This document shows, piece by piece, positions 17,863 through 27,425 of a stretch of DNA of 35,076 nt. The notes beneath the pieces are model-generated. The model had not been told where the DNA came from. It ran no database searches and saw only the letters and a list, made by a program, of their open reading frames with translations. Positions within the stretch are counted from its first letter, which is position 1; each line of letters opens with the position of its first letter. A program made the translations under genes and the position numbers. This stretch comes from Marinilabiliales bacterium (lineage in GTDB: Bacteria > Bacteroidota > Bacteroidia > Bacteroidales > F082). The stretch covers positions 1-35,076 of the forward strand of contig PKTD01000068.1 of assembly GCA_002869315.1 (NCBI GenBank). The letters run 5' to 3'.

Positions 17863-18171
17863 ATGGATAAATTAATTGCAGGAGTAAATGTTGATGTAAA
17901 CGAAGAGGGATATATGAACGATGCATCACAATGGACAAAAGAGGTTGCTGAAGGTATAGCAGCTGAAGAAGGTGTTGAACTTACAGATAAACACTTTGAG
18001 TTAATCGAATTTATCAGAAATAAAGTTGCCAATGGTGAAACGCTTACAATAAGAGGTATTGGTAAATCTGGTGTTGTAAACGCAAAAGAATTCTACGCCA
18101 TGTTTCCTGGAGCACCTCTTAAAAAAGCAACAAAAATTTCAGGTGTTCCAAAACCAACATCTTGTATATAA
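17863..18171 (+). CDS. TusE/DsrC/DsvC family sulfur-relay protein with a single C-terminal Cys
   Basis: DEEGYM-like start (VNEEGYMNDASQWTKEVAEGIAAEEGVELTDKHFELIEFIRN), EFYAMFPGAPLKKATKISGVPKPTSCI; penultimate Cys101 present, upstream CysB position occupied by Thr. Confidence 0.9.
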   Translation: MDKLIAGVNVDVNEEGYMNDASQWTKEVAEGIAAEEGVELTDKHFELIEFIRNKVANGETLTIRGIGKSGVVNAKEFYAMFPGAPLKKATKISGVPKPTSCI

Positions 18172-18188
18172 TTTAAAAACTTTAGGTC

Positions 18189-18719
18189 ATGGAAAAAGAA
18201 TTAAAAGAGCAAGTAGCTGTAAAAGAAGTAAAAGAACCTTTGAAGAAGTTACTATTAATATGTTCTAAAGCTAATTTGGAAGATGTTTATGCTGCATTAG
18301 TAATGGGAAATGGCGCAGTAATGGAGGGCATAGAAACTAAGATTTTCTTTACCTTTTTCGGACTCGATGCTATTACAAAAAAAACTATGAATAAACTGCA
18401 TACTGCAACTACCGGTAATCCGGGAATGCGTATGCCTGGCGGACTTCCGTTTCCTACCATGTTAGGCGGACTTCCTGGTGTAGAAGCTGGTGTATCAGCA
18501 ATGATGCGGAAGCAAATGGACGCACTGGACATTCCACCGGTGGATGAGTTTCTGGAACTTATTACTGCTGGTGGTGGTGAAATATATGCCTGCAAACTTG
18601 CAATGGATATGTTTAAACTTACCAAAGAAGATCTACACGATGAGGTAAATGATGTAATTACTGTTGGTCAGTTATACGAAATGTGTGATGGCCCGGGAGT
18701 ACAAATTGTATTCACTTAG
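18189..18719 (+). CDS. DsrE/DsrF-like family protein (DsrE2-like)
   Basis: LLLICSKANLEDVYAALVMGNGAVMEGIETKIFFTFFGLDAI; GGGEIYACKLAMDMFKLTKEDL with candidate reactive Cys; C-terminal VGQLYEMCDG. Confidence 0.85.
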   Translation: MEKELKEQVAVKEVKEPLKKLLLICSKANLEDVYAALVMGNGAVMEGIETKIFFTFFGLDAITKKTMNKLHTATTGNPGMRMPGGLPFPTMLGGLPGVEAGVSAMMRKQMDALDIPPVDEFLELITAGGGEIYACKLAMDMFKLTKEDLHDEVNDVITVGQLYEMCDGPGVQIVFT

Positions 18720-18740
18720 AAAATACTTTTTCATTATAAT

Positions 18741-18785
18741 GAAACCAGCATCTTAATTTTTAAGATTGCTGGTTTCTTTTTTTTT
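18741..18785 (+). terminator. Strong Rho-independent terminator closing the SQR-DUF1641-TusE-DsrE operon
   Basis: gaaaccagcatctta...taagattgctggtttc (one bulged t) followed by tttttttttt. Confidence 0.85.
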
Positions 18786-18828
18786 ACATAACCAATATTT
18801 TCTTGAATTTTTGTTTAAACCTTTTTCA

Positions 18829-18836
18829 TACTTTTG
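18829..18836 (+). promoter_or_regulatory. Candidate Bacteroidota -7 element TACTTTTG upstream of tatC
   Basis: Exact TAnnTTTG 12 bp upstream of ATG 18849; argues that the track start (TTG 18834) is too far upstream. Confidence 0.4.
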
Positions 18837-18848
18837 TCAGCAAATAAT

Positions 18849-19685
18849 ATGGAAGAGATAAAATCGAAAAAAAAAGTTAAGCAGGAGGAAAAGGTAATGA
18901 CCTTCTGGGATCACCTCAACGAACTCCGTAAGCATATCATTAGATCAGTTATTGCGATAATTGTACTGGCTATAGTTGCTTTCCTTAACAGGGAATTTAT
19001 TTTCGATAATGTAATTCTTGGACCATCCTCATCCGACTTTTTAACAAACCGATTGCTTTGTAAATTGGGCGAGTTACTATCATTAAATGCATTATGTATA
19101 GATGATATGAAACTGCAAATAATAAATATTACCATGTCGGGGCAGTTTCTAACACATATGTATATTTCAATAGTTGCAGGTTTTATCTTTTCATTCCCTT
19201 ATATTTTATGGGAAATATGGCTGTTTGTAAAACCGGCCATGCATGAAAATGAAAGAAAATATTCACAAGGAGGTGTATTTATAAGTACTGTATTATTCCT
19301 TACGGGAATTTTATTCAGTTATTACCTTATCGTTCCTCTAACAGTTAATTTCCTTGGGACTTATCAGGTTAGTCAGGATGTTGTTAACCAAATTTCACTT
19401 AGTTCTTATATAAGTACAGTTGTTTCGGTAACATTTGCCGTTGGTGTGGTATTTGAATTACCCATTCTGGTATATTTCCTCACTAAAATTGGAGTACTTA
19501 CCCCTATGTTTATGAAGAAGAACCGCAAATATATGTTTGTTCTACTTTTAATAGTTTCTGCAATTATAACTCCTCCCGATATGTTCAGCCAGATATTGGT
19601 AGTATTTCCGCTAATCGGACTTTATGAGCTTAGTATAGGCGTTTCCAACCGTATTTATAAGAAAACTCAAATGGAGTTGGAGTAA
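18849..19685 (+). CDS. tatC: Sec-independent protein translocase TatC
   Basis: MTFWDHLNELRKHIIRSVIAIIV, FPYILWEIWLFVKPAMHENERKY, FELPILVYFLTKIGVLTP, AIITPPDMFSQILVVFPLIGLYELSI. Confidence 0.93.
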   Translation: MEEIKSKKKVKQEEKVMTFWDHLNELRKHIIRSVIAIIVLAIVAFLNREFIFDNVILGPSSSDFLTNRLLCKLGELLSLNALCIDDMKLQIINITMSGQFLTHMYISIVAGFIFSFPYILWEIWLFVKPAMHENERKYSQGGVFISTVLFLTGILFSYYLIVPLTVNFLGTYQVSQDVVNQISLSSYISTVVSVTFAVGVVFELPILVYFLTKIGVLTPMFMKKNRKYMFVLLLIVSAIITPPDMFSQILVVFPLIGLYELSIGVSNRIYKKTQMELE

Positions 19686-19762
19686 ATAATCCAATCTGCT
19701 ATATATAGATTTAAAAAGTTCAAAAAAATAGTTGTTGGAGGACATTCCTGACATAAACAAAT

Positions 19763-19795
19763 ATTGAAAATTATAAGCAAAATAGTTTATTTTTG
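19763..19795 (+). promoter_or_regulatory. Candidate Bacteroidota promoter (ATTG-N21-TATTTTTG)
   Basis: ATTG at 19763-19766 and TATTTTTG at 19788-19795, upstream of the DUF4136 pair. Confidence 0.4.
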
Positions 19796-19833
19796 ATCTC
19801 TCTAAGGATTGTCAAATATATAATTAGGTTATT

Positions 19834-20382
19834 ATGAAAAAGTTACTAATTCCCCTAATACTTATTTTTGTTTACTCATGTAGCACTATCAGCGTAACTT
19901 CTGATTATGATAAAGAAGTAAACTTCAGTGACTATAAAACCTTTAGTTTTTTAAAATGGCGGGAAGATAATAGTAGATTTCTTACACCATTTGATAAGGC
20001 AAGATTGGAAAATGCAGTAAAAGAGCAAATGAATGAAAGAAATTATTCATATCAGGAAACTGGTGGTGATTTGGCTGTTTCGATCTTTATCATTTTAGAA
20101 GAAAAAACTTCCTATAACTCTTATACTGATTACTATGGTGGTTATGGCTATTATCATAGAGCGCCATGGGGTTGGGGCGGTCCTGCAAGGACTACTGTAA
20201 GTTCCTATAATTATACTCAGGGCACCATTATTTTCAATATTTTTGATGCAAAAGAAAAGAAGTTAATATGGCAGGGCACAGCAATTGGTGAACTTGATGA
20301 TAATCCGGCAACCAGAGAAAGAAATATTCCAAAAGTTGTAAAAGAAGTATTTAATAATTATCCCATAACTATAAATAAATAG
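19834..20382 (+). CDS. DUF4136 domain-containing lipoprotein
   Basis: Lipobox LILIFVYSCS; ISVTSDYDKEVNFSDYKTFSFLKW; LIWQGTAIGELDD...; characteristic DUF4136. Confidence 0.88.
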   Translation: MKKLLIPLILIFVYSCSTISVTSDYDKEVNFSDYKTFSFLKWREDNSRFLTPFDKARLENAVKEQMNERNYSYQETGGDLAVSIFIILEEKTSYNSYTDYYGGYGYYHRAPWGWGGPARTTVSSYNYTQGTIIFNIFDAKEKKLIWQGTAIGELDDNPATRERNIPKVVKEVFNNYPITINK

Positions 20383-20385
20383 TAC

Positions 20386-20973
20386 ATGAAAAATATTTTA
20401 ATAGTATCAATTCTGCTAGCACTGATTTCATCTTGTAATACAGTAAAGGTTACGAACAATTTTGATAAGGATGTCAATTTTAAGGAATTTTCAACATTCA
20501 GTTTTTACCCCTGGGATAAGCATAATGATGAGATAATAAGTGAATATGACAAAAACCTAATTTTAAATTCCATAAAATCTACTATGGAGAAAAAAGGCTA
20601 TGTTTATAAAGAAGAAAAAGGCGATTTAATAATTTCTACTTTTGTCTTACTTCAGGAAAAAACTATGAACCAGGCATATACCAACCACTATGGTGGATGG
20701 GCTGGTTATGGTAGTGGATGGGATTATGGTGCCACATGGTCATATGGCTATGGCTATTGGGGTGGTCCTGCCTATACTACAAGCACAATTACAAGTCGTG
20801 ATTATGTGGAAGGAACACTGATATTTGATGTTTTCCGTCTGGATCAGAAAAAACTTGTTTGGCAAGGTGTTGGAGTTGGTGAAGTAAACCCTGACTTTAA
20901 CAAAAGGGACAAGAACTTACCCAAAGCCATTTCTCATATTTTCAGGCGTTTTCCTACCGCAGCAAAGAAGTAA
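20386..20973 (+). CDS. DUF4136 domain-containing lipoprotein (tandem paralogue)
   Basis: Lipobox LLALISSCN; VKVTNNFDKDVNFKEFSTFSFYPW; KKLVWQGVGVGEV; 3-nt gap to the preceding paralogue. Confidence 0.88.
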   Translation: MKNILIVSILLALISSCNTVKVTNNFDKDVNFKEFSTFSFYPWDKHNDEIISEYDKNLILNSIKSTMEKKGYVYKEEKGDLIISTFVLLQEKTMNQAYTNHYGGWAGYGSGWDYGATWSYGYGYWGGPAYTTSTITSRDYVEGTLIFDVFRLDQKKLVWQGVGVGEVNPDFNKRDKNLPKAISHIFRRFPTAAKK

Positions 20974-20982
20974 AGTTTAGAA

Positions 20983-21672
20983 TTACTTTATTTTCAAGTC
21001 TTTTGCAATAATAGGCAAAGCAATTCCTGCTTTTTCTCTTATTATTTTCAAATTTCTTATGTCTGGAATATTTTTAGCATTTGGATCGATATAGTATTTT
21101 TCTATGTCAGGATTAACATAGTTTAGCAGTCCTGCTGCCGGGTAAACAAGCATGGATGTTCCAATTACCATAAAAATATCTGCTGTTTGTGAAATTTCAA
21201 TTGCTTGTTCAATATTGGGTACTGACTCTCCAAACCATACTATATGTGGCCTCAATTGCGACCCCAGTTCGCATTTGTCTCCTATATTTAATTCCCATGA
21301 TTTCATTTCATAAACAAGCCTTTCATCAGCAGTACTTCTTGCCTTTTTTAATTCTCCATGCAGGTGAAGTACATTTTTAGAGCCTGCTTGCTCATGCAAA
21401 TCATCAACATTTTGGGTTATTATTTTAACGTCAAAATTATTCTGTAGTTCTGCTAATGCATAATGAGCGGCATTTGGTTTTACTTCTTCAAACAGTTGCT
21501 TCCTTCTGATATTATAAAACTCCAAGACCATCTCAGGATTATTATTCCATGCTATAGGGGATGCTACCTCCTCTATTCTGTGATTTCTCCATAAACCCTT
21601 ACTATCACGAAAGGTTTTGACCCCACTTTCTGCGCTTATTCCTGCACCACTCAAAACAACAATCTTTTTCAT
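20983..21672 (-). CDS. NAD-dependent deacylase, Sir2 family
   Basis: VVLSGAGISAESGVKTFRDSKGLW, ITQNVDDLHEQAGS, LHGEL, LRPHIVWFGESVP, VIGTSMLVYPAAGL. Start M M: 21675 or 21672. Confidence 0.93.
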   Translation of the reverse strand: MKKIVVLSGAGISAESGVKTFRDSKGLWRNHRIEEVASPIAWNNNPEMVLEFYNIRRKQLFEEVKPNAAHYALAELQNNFDVKIITQNVDDLHEQAGSKNVLHLHGELKKARSTADERLVYEMKSWELNIGDKCELGSQLRPHIVWFGESVPNIEQAIEISQTADIFMVIGTSMLVYPAAGLLNYVNPDIEKYYIDPNAKNIPDIRNLKIIREKAGIALPIIAKDLKIK

Positions 21673-21704
21673 CATGAACCTTTTTTTAACTTACTTCAAT
21701 ATAC

Positions 21705-21737
21705 AAAAAAAAGCGCCTCCCATAGGAAGCGCTTTTA
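21705..21737 (-). terminator. Rho-independent terminator downstream of mdh
   Basis: Minus strand AAAAGCGCTTCCTATGGGAGGCGCTTTTTTTT. Confidence 0.8.
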
Positions 21738-21782
21738 AGCCTAAACAAGAATCGCAACCATTATTGTAATAGGCAATAATCT

Positions 21783-22721
21783 TTAGAAAATTTTCATATC
21801 ATCAAGAACTTTCATTACGTCTCTAACTGCATTAGCAGAAGTTTTGAGAAGTTTTTTCTCGTTCTTATCCAGTTCAATTTCAATAATTTCTTTTATACCA
21901 TGACGACCTAATTTAACAGGTACTCCTAAATAAACACCCTTTTCATCATACTCACCATTCAGGCAGGCACAAACAGGGAAAATTCGATTCTGGTCATCTA
22001 CAATAGCTTCAACCATTTGGGCAGCTGCAGCACCTGGAGCATACCAGGCAGAAGTTCCCATTAGGTTAACTAATTCACCTCCACCCATTTTTGTGCGTTC
22101 AACAATTTTGTCAAGTTCTTCTTTTCCAAGAAGTTGAGTAACGGGAATACCGTTAACTGAAGTATATCGTGGTAATGGAACCATGGTATTACCATGACCT
22201 CCCAGTAATAATGCGTGAATATCTGTTGGAGAAACATCAAGTGCACTTGAAAGGAATGCACGATAACGACCTGTATCGAGTATGCCTGCCATACCAAATA
22301 CCTTGTGAGATGGTTTGTTAGAGGCTTTATATGCAGCATAAGTCATAACGTCAAGTGGGTTACTAACAACTATGATAATTGCATCAGGTGAATACTTGAT
22401 CGCTTTCTCAGTAACATCCTTTACAATATTTGCATTTGTTTTAATTAAATCATCACGTGACATACCAGGTTTTCTTGGTAACCCTGAAGTGATAACTATA
22501 ATCCCTGAACCTTTTGTAGCAAGATAATTGTTGGTAACACCTGTAACTCTTGTGTTAAAGTGATTGATTGATGAAGTTTGCCATATGTCAAGTGCTTTAC
22601 CCTCAGCAACACCTTCTTTAATGTCGAGTAAAATTAAATCTTTTGCTAAATCCTTATGCGCAATTACGTTAGCTACTGTTGCTCCAACATTTCCGGCACC
22701 AATTACTGTTATTTTATCCAT
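21783..22721 (-). CDS. mdh: Malate dehydrogenase (LDH-like type)
   Basis: KITVIGAGNVGATVANVIAHKDLAKDLILLDIKEGVAEGKALD, SGLPRKPGMSRDDLI, VVSNPLDVMTY, GMAGILDTGRYRAFL, GGHGNTMVPLPRY. Confidence 0.95.
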   Translation of the reverse strand: MDKITVIGAGNVGATVANVIAHKDLAKDLILLDIKEGVAEGKALDIWQTSSINHFNTRVTGVTNNYLATKGSGIIVITSGLPRKPGMSRDDLIKTNANIVKDVTEKAIKYSPDAIIIVVSNPLDVMTYAAYKASNKPSHKVFGMAGILDTGRYRAFLSSALDVSPTDIHALLLGGHGNTMVPLPRYTSVNGIPVTQLLGKEELDKIVERTKMGGGELVNLMGTSAWYAPGAAAAQMVEAIVDDQNRIFPVCACLNGEYDEKGVYLGVPVKLGRHGIKEIIEIELDKNEKKLLKTSANAVRDVMKVLDDMKIF

Positions 22722-22843
22722 TTCTATTTTTTATTAGTTATTTGTTTCAGCATACAAAAGTAAGACTATTTTCAAATTATTGGCATTTAAGTGACTCAAT
22801 ATTTTTTGTTTTAAGTTTCATAAACTGATTTTGTTGTCCGATA

Positions 22844-24751
22844 CTAATTAACAAGAAGTTTTTTCATATTTGATGTGTTCATTTTGTGCTTTATTTCCTT
22901 TCCTTCTGGTGTATAAAGAAAATGGATAATATCTTTATAGTGATGAACTACATTATTTCTAACCATTTTCATGGTTGAATTTATCATTCTGTTTTCCTCA
23001 CTGAATGCCTCAGGAAGAATTCCTATTGCCGCTGGCAGCCATCTTTCGGGGAACATATTCTCATATTCGCCACCTTTAAAATATTGCTTAATTTCATCTT
23101 TAATTTTTTCCAGTGCTATGTCAACAGCCTCTTTTGAGTCAGGTTTATGCCCACTAGTTTTTAATAGAGAATTGAAAGCACTCTTATTGGGAACTATAAG
23201 ACCTATTGTATATGCATCCTGGTTATTATAAAGCATGCATTGATCAATAAATTGTGATTGCTGAATTATGGCCTCTTCAATACCTTCAGGGCTATATTTT
23301 TCACCATCATTGGAAATTAGAAGACTTTTAAATCGACCCAAAACCATCAGATAACCATCTTCATCAAAATACCCCATATCACCTGTATGTAGCCATCCTT
23401 CATGAATACTATCGTAAGTAGCATTTTCATTTTTCCAATAACCAGCCATAACATTTTCACCTCTTACTACTATCTCACCCTTTTCACCCTGAGGGAGTTT
23501 GTTTCCTTTATCATCAAGAATGATTACTTCCAATTTGTCCACTGGTTTACCTGAAGTCCCCAGTTTATGATCTTTAGGTGAATTAGAGGAGATAATAGGG
23601 GCCGCTTCTGTTAATCCGTATCCCTGATACATAGGCATTCCAAGAGCATAGAAAAATCTCTGTAATTCAATGTCCAGTAATGCTCCACCTCCCACAAAAA
23701 ATTTAAGTCGACCTCCGAATCCCTCTCTTATTTTAGAAAAGAGGATTTTATCGTATAAAGCAAGTAAAGGTTTATAGAATACTGTTAGTCCTTGTGCCTT
23801 ATTATAACCTTCTTTATTGTAGGCATAGGCAATTTTCATGGCGTGTTTAAATAGTTTATGGGCCTTTTCACCCTTTTGGATTATTCCGGCCTCAATATTT
23901 TTCATGAAATTACTTGCCAAAGCAGGCACACTTAAAAGGAAAACCGGCTTTGTTTCTTTTATGTTTATGGGAATATTTCTTAATGTATCCATACCTGATT
24001 TGCCAGGGTCTACTACCGATATGCTTGCTCCATTGAGGATAATGGTATAAAGACCAACGGTATGAGCAAAAGAATGGTCCCATGGTAAAATAAGCAATGT
24101 TGTATACCAGGCGGGAATGTCAAACAAAGACTCTGCCTGTTCAACATTGGCCGTAAAGTTCCTGTGTGTAAGCATTATACCTTTTGGGTCGGCAGTTGTT
24201 CCTGAAGTATAACTAATAACAGCTAAATCATTTTGCTTTATTTTTGAAATATTTTTCAGGATTAGATCTTTATCTTCCTTTTTTCCTTCTTCAATTAAAT
24301 CGCTATACTTTATTTCATTTGAATTTGGCTTGTCAATATTATCAAGAATTATAAGTTTTTCAAAATCAGTAATGTCCTTTACTATGCTTCTTAATTTTTC
24401 AGCCTGCCGTAAAGATGCGACGGCATACCTGCTCTCAGAATGCTTAATGCGGAACTTTATATCATCAGGCTCATTAAGTTTTATTGATAAGGGCACTACT
24501 ACTGCACCCAAATACAGCAAAGCCATTTCGGATGTAAGCCATTCTTTACGGCCTTCACTCAGTAAAATAACTTTGTCATCTTTTTTAATGCCAAGTTTAA
24601 AAAGTCCATTGGCCAGATCATGCACTTCAGTCCTGATTTCATTAAAAGTACTGGGCATATATTTTCCCGATTTCTTTTCATAAATCAAAGGGTTCTCTGA
24701 AAACTTTGCAGCACTGCTTTCAAACAAATTTGGTATAGTCTTTTCGCTCAT
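22844..24751 (-). CDS. AMP-dependent long-chain acyl-CoA synthetase (AMP-binding enzyme)
   Basis: AVISYTSGTTADPKGIMLTHRNF, MYQGYGLTEAAPIIS, GWLHTGDMGYFDEDGYLMVLGRFKSLLISNDGEKYSPEGIEE. Confidence 0.92.
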   Translation of the reverse strand: MSEKTIPNLFESSAAKFSENPLIYEKKSGKYMPSTFNEIRTEVHDLANGLFKLGIKKDDKVILLSEGRKEWLTSEMALLYLGAVVVPLSIKLNEPDDIKFRIKHSESRYAVASLRQAEKLRSIVKDITDFEKLIILDNIDKPNSNEIKYSDLIEEGKKEDKDLILKNISKIKQNDLAVISYTSGTTADPKGIMLTHRNFTANVEQAESLFDIPAWYTTLLILPWDHSFAHTVGLYTIILNGASISVVDPGKSGMDTLRNIPINIKETKPVFLLSVPALASNFMKNIEAGIIQKGEKAHKLFKHAMKIAYAYNKEGYNKAQGLTVFYKPLLALYDKILFSKIREGFGGRLKFFVGGGALLDIELQRFFYALGMPMYQGYGLTEAAPIISSNSPKDHKLGTSGKPVDKLEVIILDDKGNKLPQGEKGEIVVRGENVMAGYWKNENATYDSIHEGWLHTGDMGYFDEDGYLMVLGRFKSLLISNDGEKYSPEGIEEAIIQQSQFIDQCMLYNNQDAYTIGLIVPNKSAFNSLLKTSGHKPDSKEAVDIALEKIKDEIKQYFKGGEYENMFPERWLPAAIGILPEAFSEENRMINSTMKMVRNNVVHHYKDIIHFLYTPEGKEIKHKMNTSNMKKLLVN

Positions 24752-24809
24752 GTGTGCAAGATACTAAAAACCGGAGTTTAAAGCAATCCAATATTTTTAA
24801 AATTATACA

Positions 24810-24849
24810 AAAAAAGAGGTTGTCTTCATTAGGCAACCTCTTTTTTTTT
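24810..24849 (-). terminator. Rho-independent terminator downstream of the malic enzyme gene
   Basis: aaaaaagaggttg...caacctctttttttttt; stem gaggttg/caacctc with T/A tracts on both sides (bidirectional capable). Confidence 0.8.
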
Positions 24850-24864
24850 ATTACTAATATTCTA

Positions 24865-27135
24865 TTATTTGTCCTGATCGTGGGCGTGCATTACTGCTAC
24901 CATAATCATATTTACTATTTCATTAACGCTTGCTCCCATACGAAGTATTTGAACCGATTTGTTCATACCATTTAGCACAGGTCCGATAATGTCGGCTTCA
25001 ACTGTTTCATAAAGTAATTTATGAGCAATATTTGCCGAAGCAAGGTTAGGGAAAATAAGTGTGTTTGCAGCAGTGCCATTGAGTTTGCTGAAAGGGAAAT
25101 TTTCTTTCTGCAATTCAGGGTCGAGGGCAACAGATGCCTGCATCTCACCATCTACAATTAAGTGTGGATAATCTCTGTGTAATATTTCTACTGCATCCTT
25201 TATCCTCTTATTTAATTTACCCTGAACAGAACCAAAATTAGAATATGAAAGAAAAGCAATTTTTGGAGTTATCTTTAATCTTTCAACTTCTTTGGCTGTT
25301 TGTAAAGTAATTCCCACAAGTTCTTCAACTGATGGTTGCTTGTTAACAGTACAATCACTTAAAAACAGAGGTCCGTCTTTCCTGTTAATTATATACATAC
25401 CGCTAACAGTATTACATTCAGGACGTTTTCCTATAACTTGTAAACTTGGTTTAATCGAGTCAGGATAGTTTCGAGTTAAACCTTTAATTACTCCATCAGC
25501 ATAGCCGGTTTGAACCAACATAGGAGCAAAATAGTTTCTATGGGTCATAGCATCCTGCGCAGCAGTAAGTGTCATACCCTTACGCTTCTGTTTATCCCAT
25601 AATAGTTTGGCAAATTCCAATCTCCTTTCTTTCTCCTTATTGGACTTATTGTCAATAATCTCAACGCCATCGAGTTCTAGTTCATTGGAACTAATCATAT
25701 CTCTTATAACCTCTTCATCACCAATTATTATTGGTTCTGCAAGCATTTCATTTTTAACAATCTCCGCGGCTTTAAGTACGCTATAGTTTTGTCCGTCGGC
25801 AAGAACTATACGTTTAGGAGAGCGTTTACAACTAGCCTTCATTTGTCGCATCAAAGGATTGCTAAGCCCCAGGCGTTTTCTTAATTCTTCTCTATATGCA
25901 TCCCAGTCTTCTATATTTATTTTTGCTACACCACTGTCGATAGCTGCTTTTGCAACGGCAGGTGCCACAACTTCAATTAATCGTGGATCGGTAGGTTTTG
26001 GGATAATATATTCTCTTCCAAAGGAAAGGTTTTGAACTTTAAAAGCAATGTTAACTTCTTCAGGTACAGGTAGTTTTGCCAGTTCTGCCAATGCTTTTGA
26101 AGCAGCTAGTTTCATTTCTTCATTTATTTCACTGGCTCTTACATCAAGTGCTCCGCGAAAAATAAAAGGGAATCCTAAAACATTATTAATTTGGTTAGGA
26201 AAATCAGATCTTCCTGTTGCCATTATAATATCGTCTCTGGTTTCCATGGCTACGTCATAGGCAATTTCAGGTGTAGGATTGGCAAGTGCAAAAACAATTG
26301 GCTGATCGGCCATTGTCTTTAACATTTCTGGTTTCATAACACCGCCTACAGATAGTCCCAAAAATACATCTGCTCCATCAACAGCTTCTGCAAGGGTTCT
26401 TGCTTTAGTGTCAGTAACAAACTCTTTTTTTGTTTCGTTTAAGTCTGTTCTTTCTTTATGTAAAACTCCACGACTGTCGAGCATGATTATATTTTCAGGT
26501 CTTGCACCCAGGGCTATATACAATCGGGTACAGGATATTGCGGATGCTCCAGCACCGTTTACAACTATTTTTAAGTCTTCTATTTTCTTTTTGTTGAATT
26601 CCAAAGCATTTAATAATCCGGCTGATGTAATGATTGCAGTACCATGCTGATCATCATGCATAAGTGGAATATTTAGTTCCTCCTTCAGGCGATCTTCTAT
26701 CTCAAAACACTCCGGAGCTTTAATGTCTTCCAGATTTATTCCTCCGAAAGTAGGAGCAATAGCTTTTACCGTTTGAATGAACTTTTCGGTGTCTGTTTCA
26801 TCAATTTCGATGTCGAAAACATCGATATCTGCAAAAATCTTGAAAAGTAAACCCTTACCTTCCATAACAGGTTTCCCGGCCTCAGCACCGATATTTCCGA
26901 GCCCCAAAACAGCAGTACCATTTGAGATTACGGCTACCAGATTACCTTTTGCCGTATATTTATACACATCTTCCGGATTTTTCTCTATTTCCAAACATGG
27001 ATCTGCCACACCGGGAGAATATGCGAGCGACAAATCTCTTTGTGTTGAATATGGTTTTGTTGGAATTACTTCTATTTTGCCCGGACGACCAAGGGCATGA
27101 TAATTAAGGGCGTCCTTTCTAAATAATTTATCCAT
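24865..27135 (-). CDS. maeB: NADP-dependent malic enzyme with C-terminal phosphotransacetylase-like domain
   Basis: [61 protein letters not shown], then PTA-like domain ([17 protein letters not shown]..., [16 protein letters not shown]). Confidence 0.93.
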   Translation of the reverse strand: MDKLFRKDALNYHALGRPGKIEVIPTKPYSTQRDLSLAYSPGVADPCLEIEKNPEDVYKYTAKGNLVAVISNGTAVLGLGNIGAEAGKPVMEGKGLLFKIFADIDVFDIEIDETDTEKFIQTVKAIAPTFGGINLEDIKAPECFEIEDRLKEELNIPLMHDDQHGTAIITSAGLLNALEFNKKKIEDLKIVVNGAGASAISCTRLYIALGARPENIIMLDSRGVLHKERTDLNETKKEFVTDTKARTLAEAVDGADVFLGLSVGGVMKPEMLKTMADQPIVFALANPTPEIAYDVAMETRDDIIMATGRSDFPNQINNVLGFPFIFRGALDVRASEINEEMKLAASKALAELAKLPVPEEVNIAFKVQNLSFGREYIIPKPTDPRLIEVVAPAVAKAAIDSGVAKINIEDWDAYREELRKRLGLSNPLMRQMKASCKRSPKRIVLADGQNYSVLKAAEIVKNEMLAEPIIIGDEEVIRDMISSNELELDGVEIIDNKSNKEKERRLEFAKLLWDKQKRKGMTLTAAQDAMTHRNYFAPMLVQTGYADGVIKGLTRNYPDSIKPSLQVIGKRPECNTVSGMYIINRKDGPLFLSDCTVNKQPSVEELVGITLQTAKEVERLKITPKIAFLSYSNFGSVQGKLNKRIKDAVEILHRDYPHLIVDGEMQASVALDPELQKENFPFSKLNGTAANTLIFPNLASANIAHKLLYETVEADIIGPVLNGMNKSVQILRMGASVNEIVNMIMVAVMHAHDQDK

Positions 27136-27394
27136 TGTATATTTAATTTGGTATTACAAAATTATAAGAAATATCATCTTTAATATGTTAATCCTAATTT
27201 ATTTTGTTAATTTATAAACAGTCTAAGTTTCAATGTTATAGAATAAAAAAATATTATCTAATATGATATGGGAATGGCTTGTCAGCAAGGCTTTTCATCA
27301 CATTATGAATATCAAATATTTATGCTTTTTAATAAAGTTGCTATTTATATGATGTCTTTTTAATTAAGAAAAATAAGATGCGGAATTCTTTTTT

Positions 27395-27402
27395 TACTTT
27401 TG
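27395..27402 (+). promoter_or_regulatory. Candidate Bacteroidota -7 element TACTTTTG upstream of the cysteate synthase-like gene
   Basis: Exact TAnnTTTG inside the track ORF, 24 bp upstream of ATG 27426; supports the shorter start. Confidence 0.4.
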
Positions 27403-27425
27403 CATCTATAAGCAGAATAAATAAT

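Noticed and set aside
17863-18719. Evidence for dissimilatory sulfite reduction (DsrC/DsrE)
   Set aside because: The DsrC-like protein lacks CysB and no dsrAB, dsrMKJOP or sat/apr genes are in the window; only a TusE/DsrE relay can be supported.
18849-19685. tatC as a fifth member of the sulfur operon
   Set aside because: A strong terminator (18741-18785) and its own TACTTTTG -7 motif separate it from dsrE; adjacency alone is weak.
22070-22339. Same-strand, out-of-frame ORF inside mdh
   Set aside because: Overlaps conserved mdh coding sequence in another frame; no domain support.
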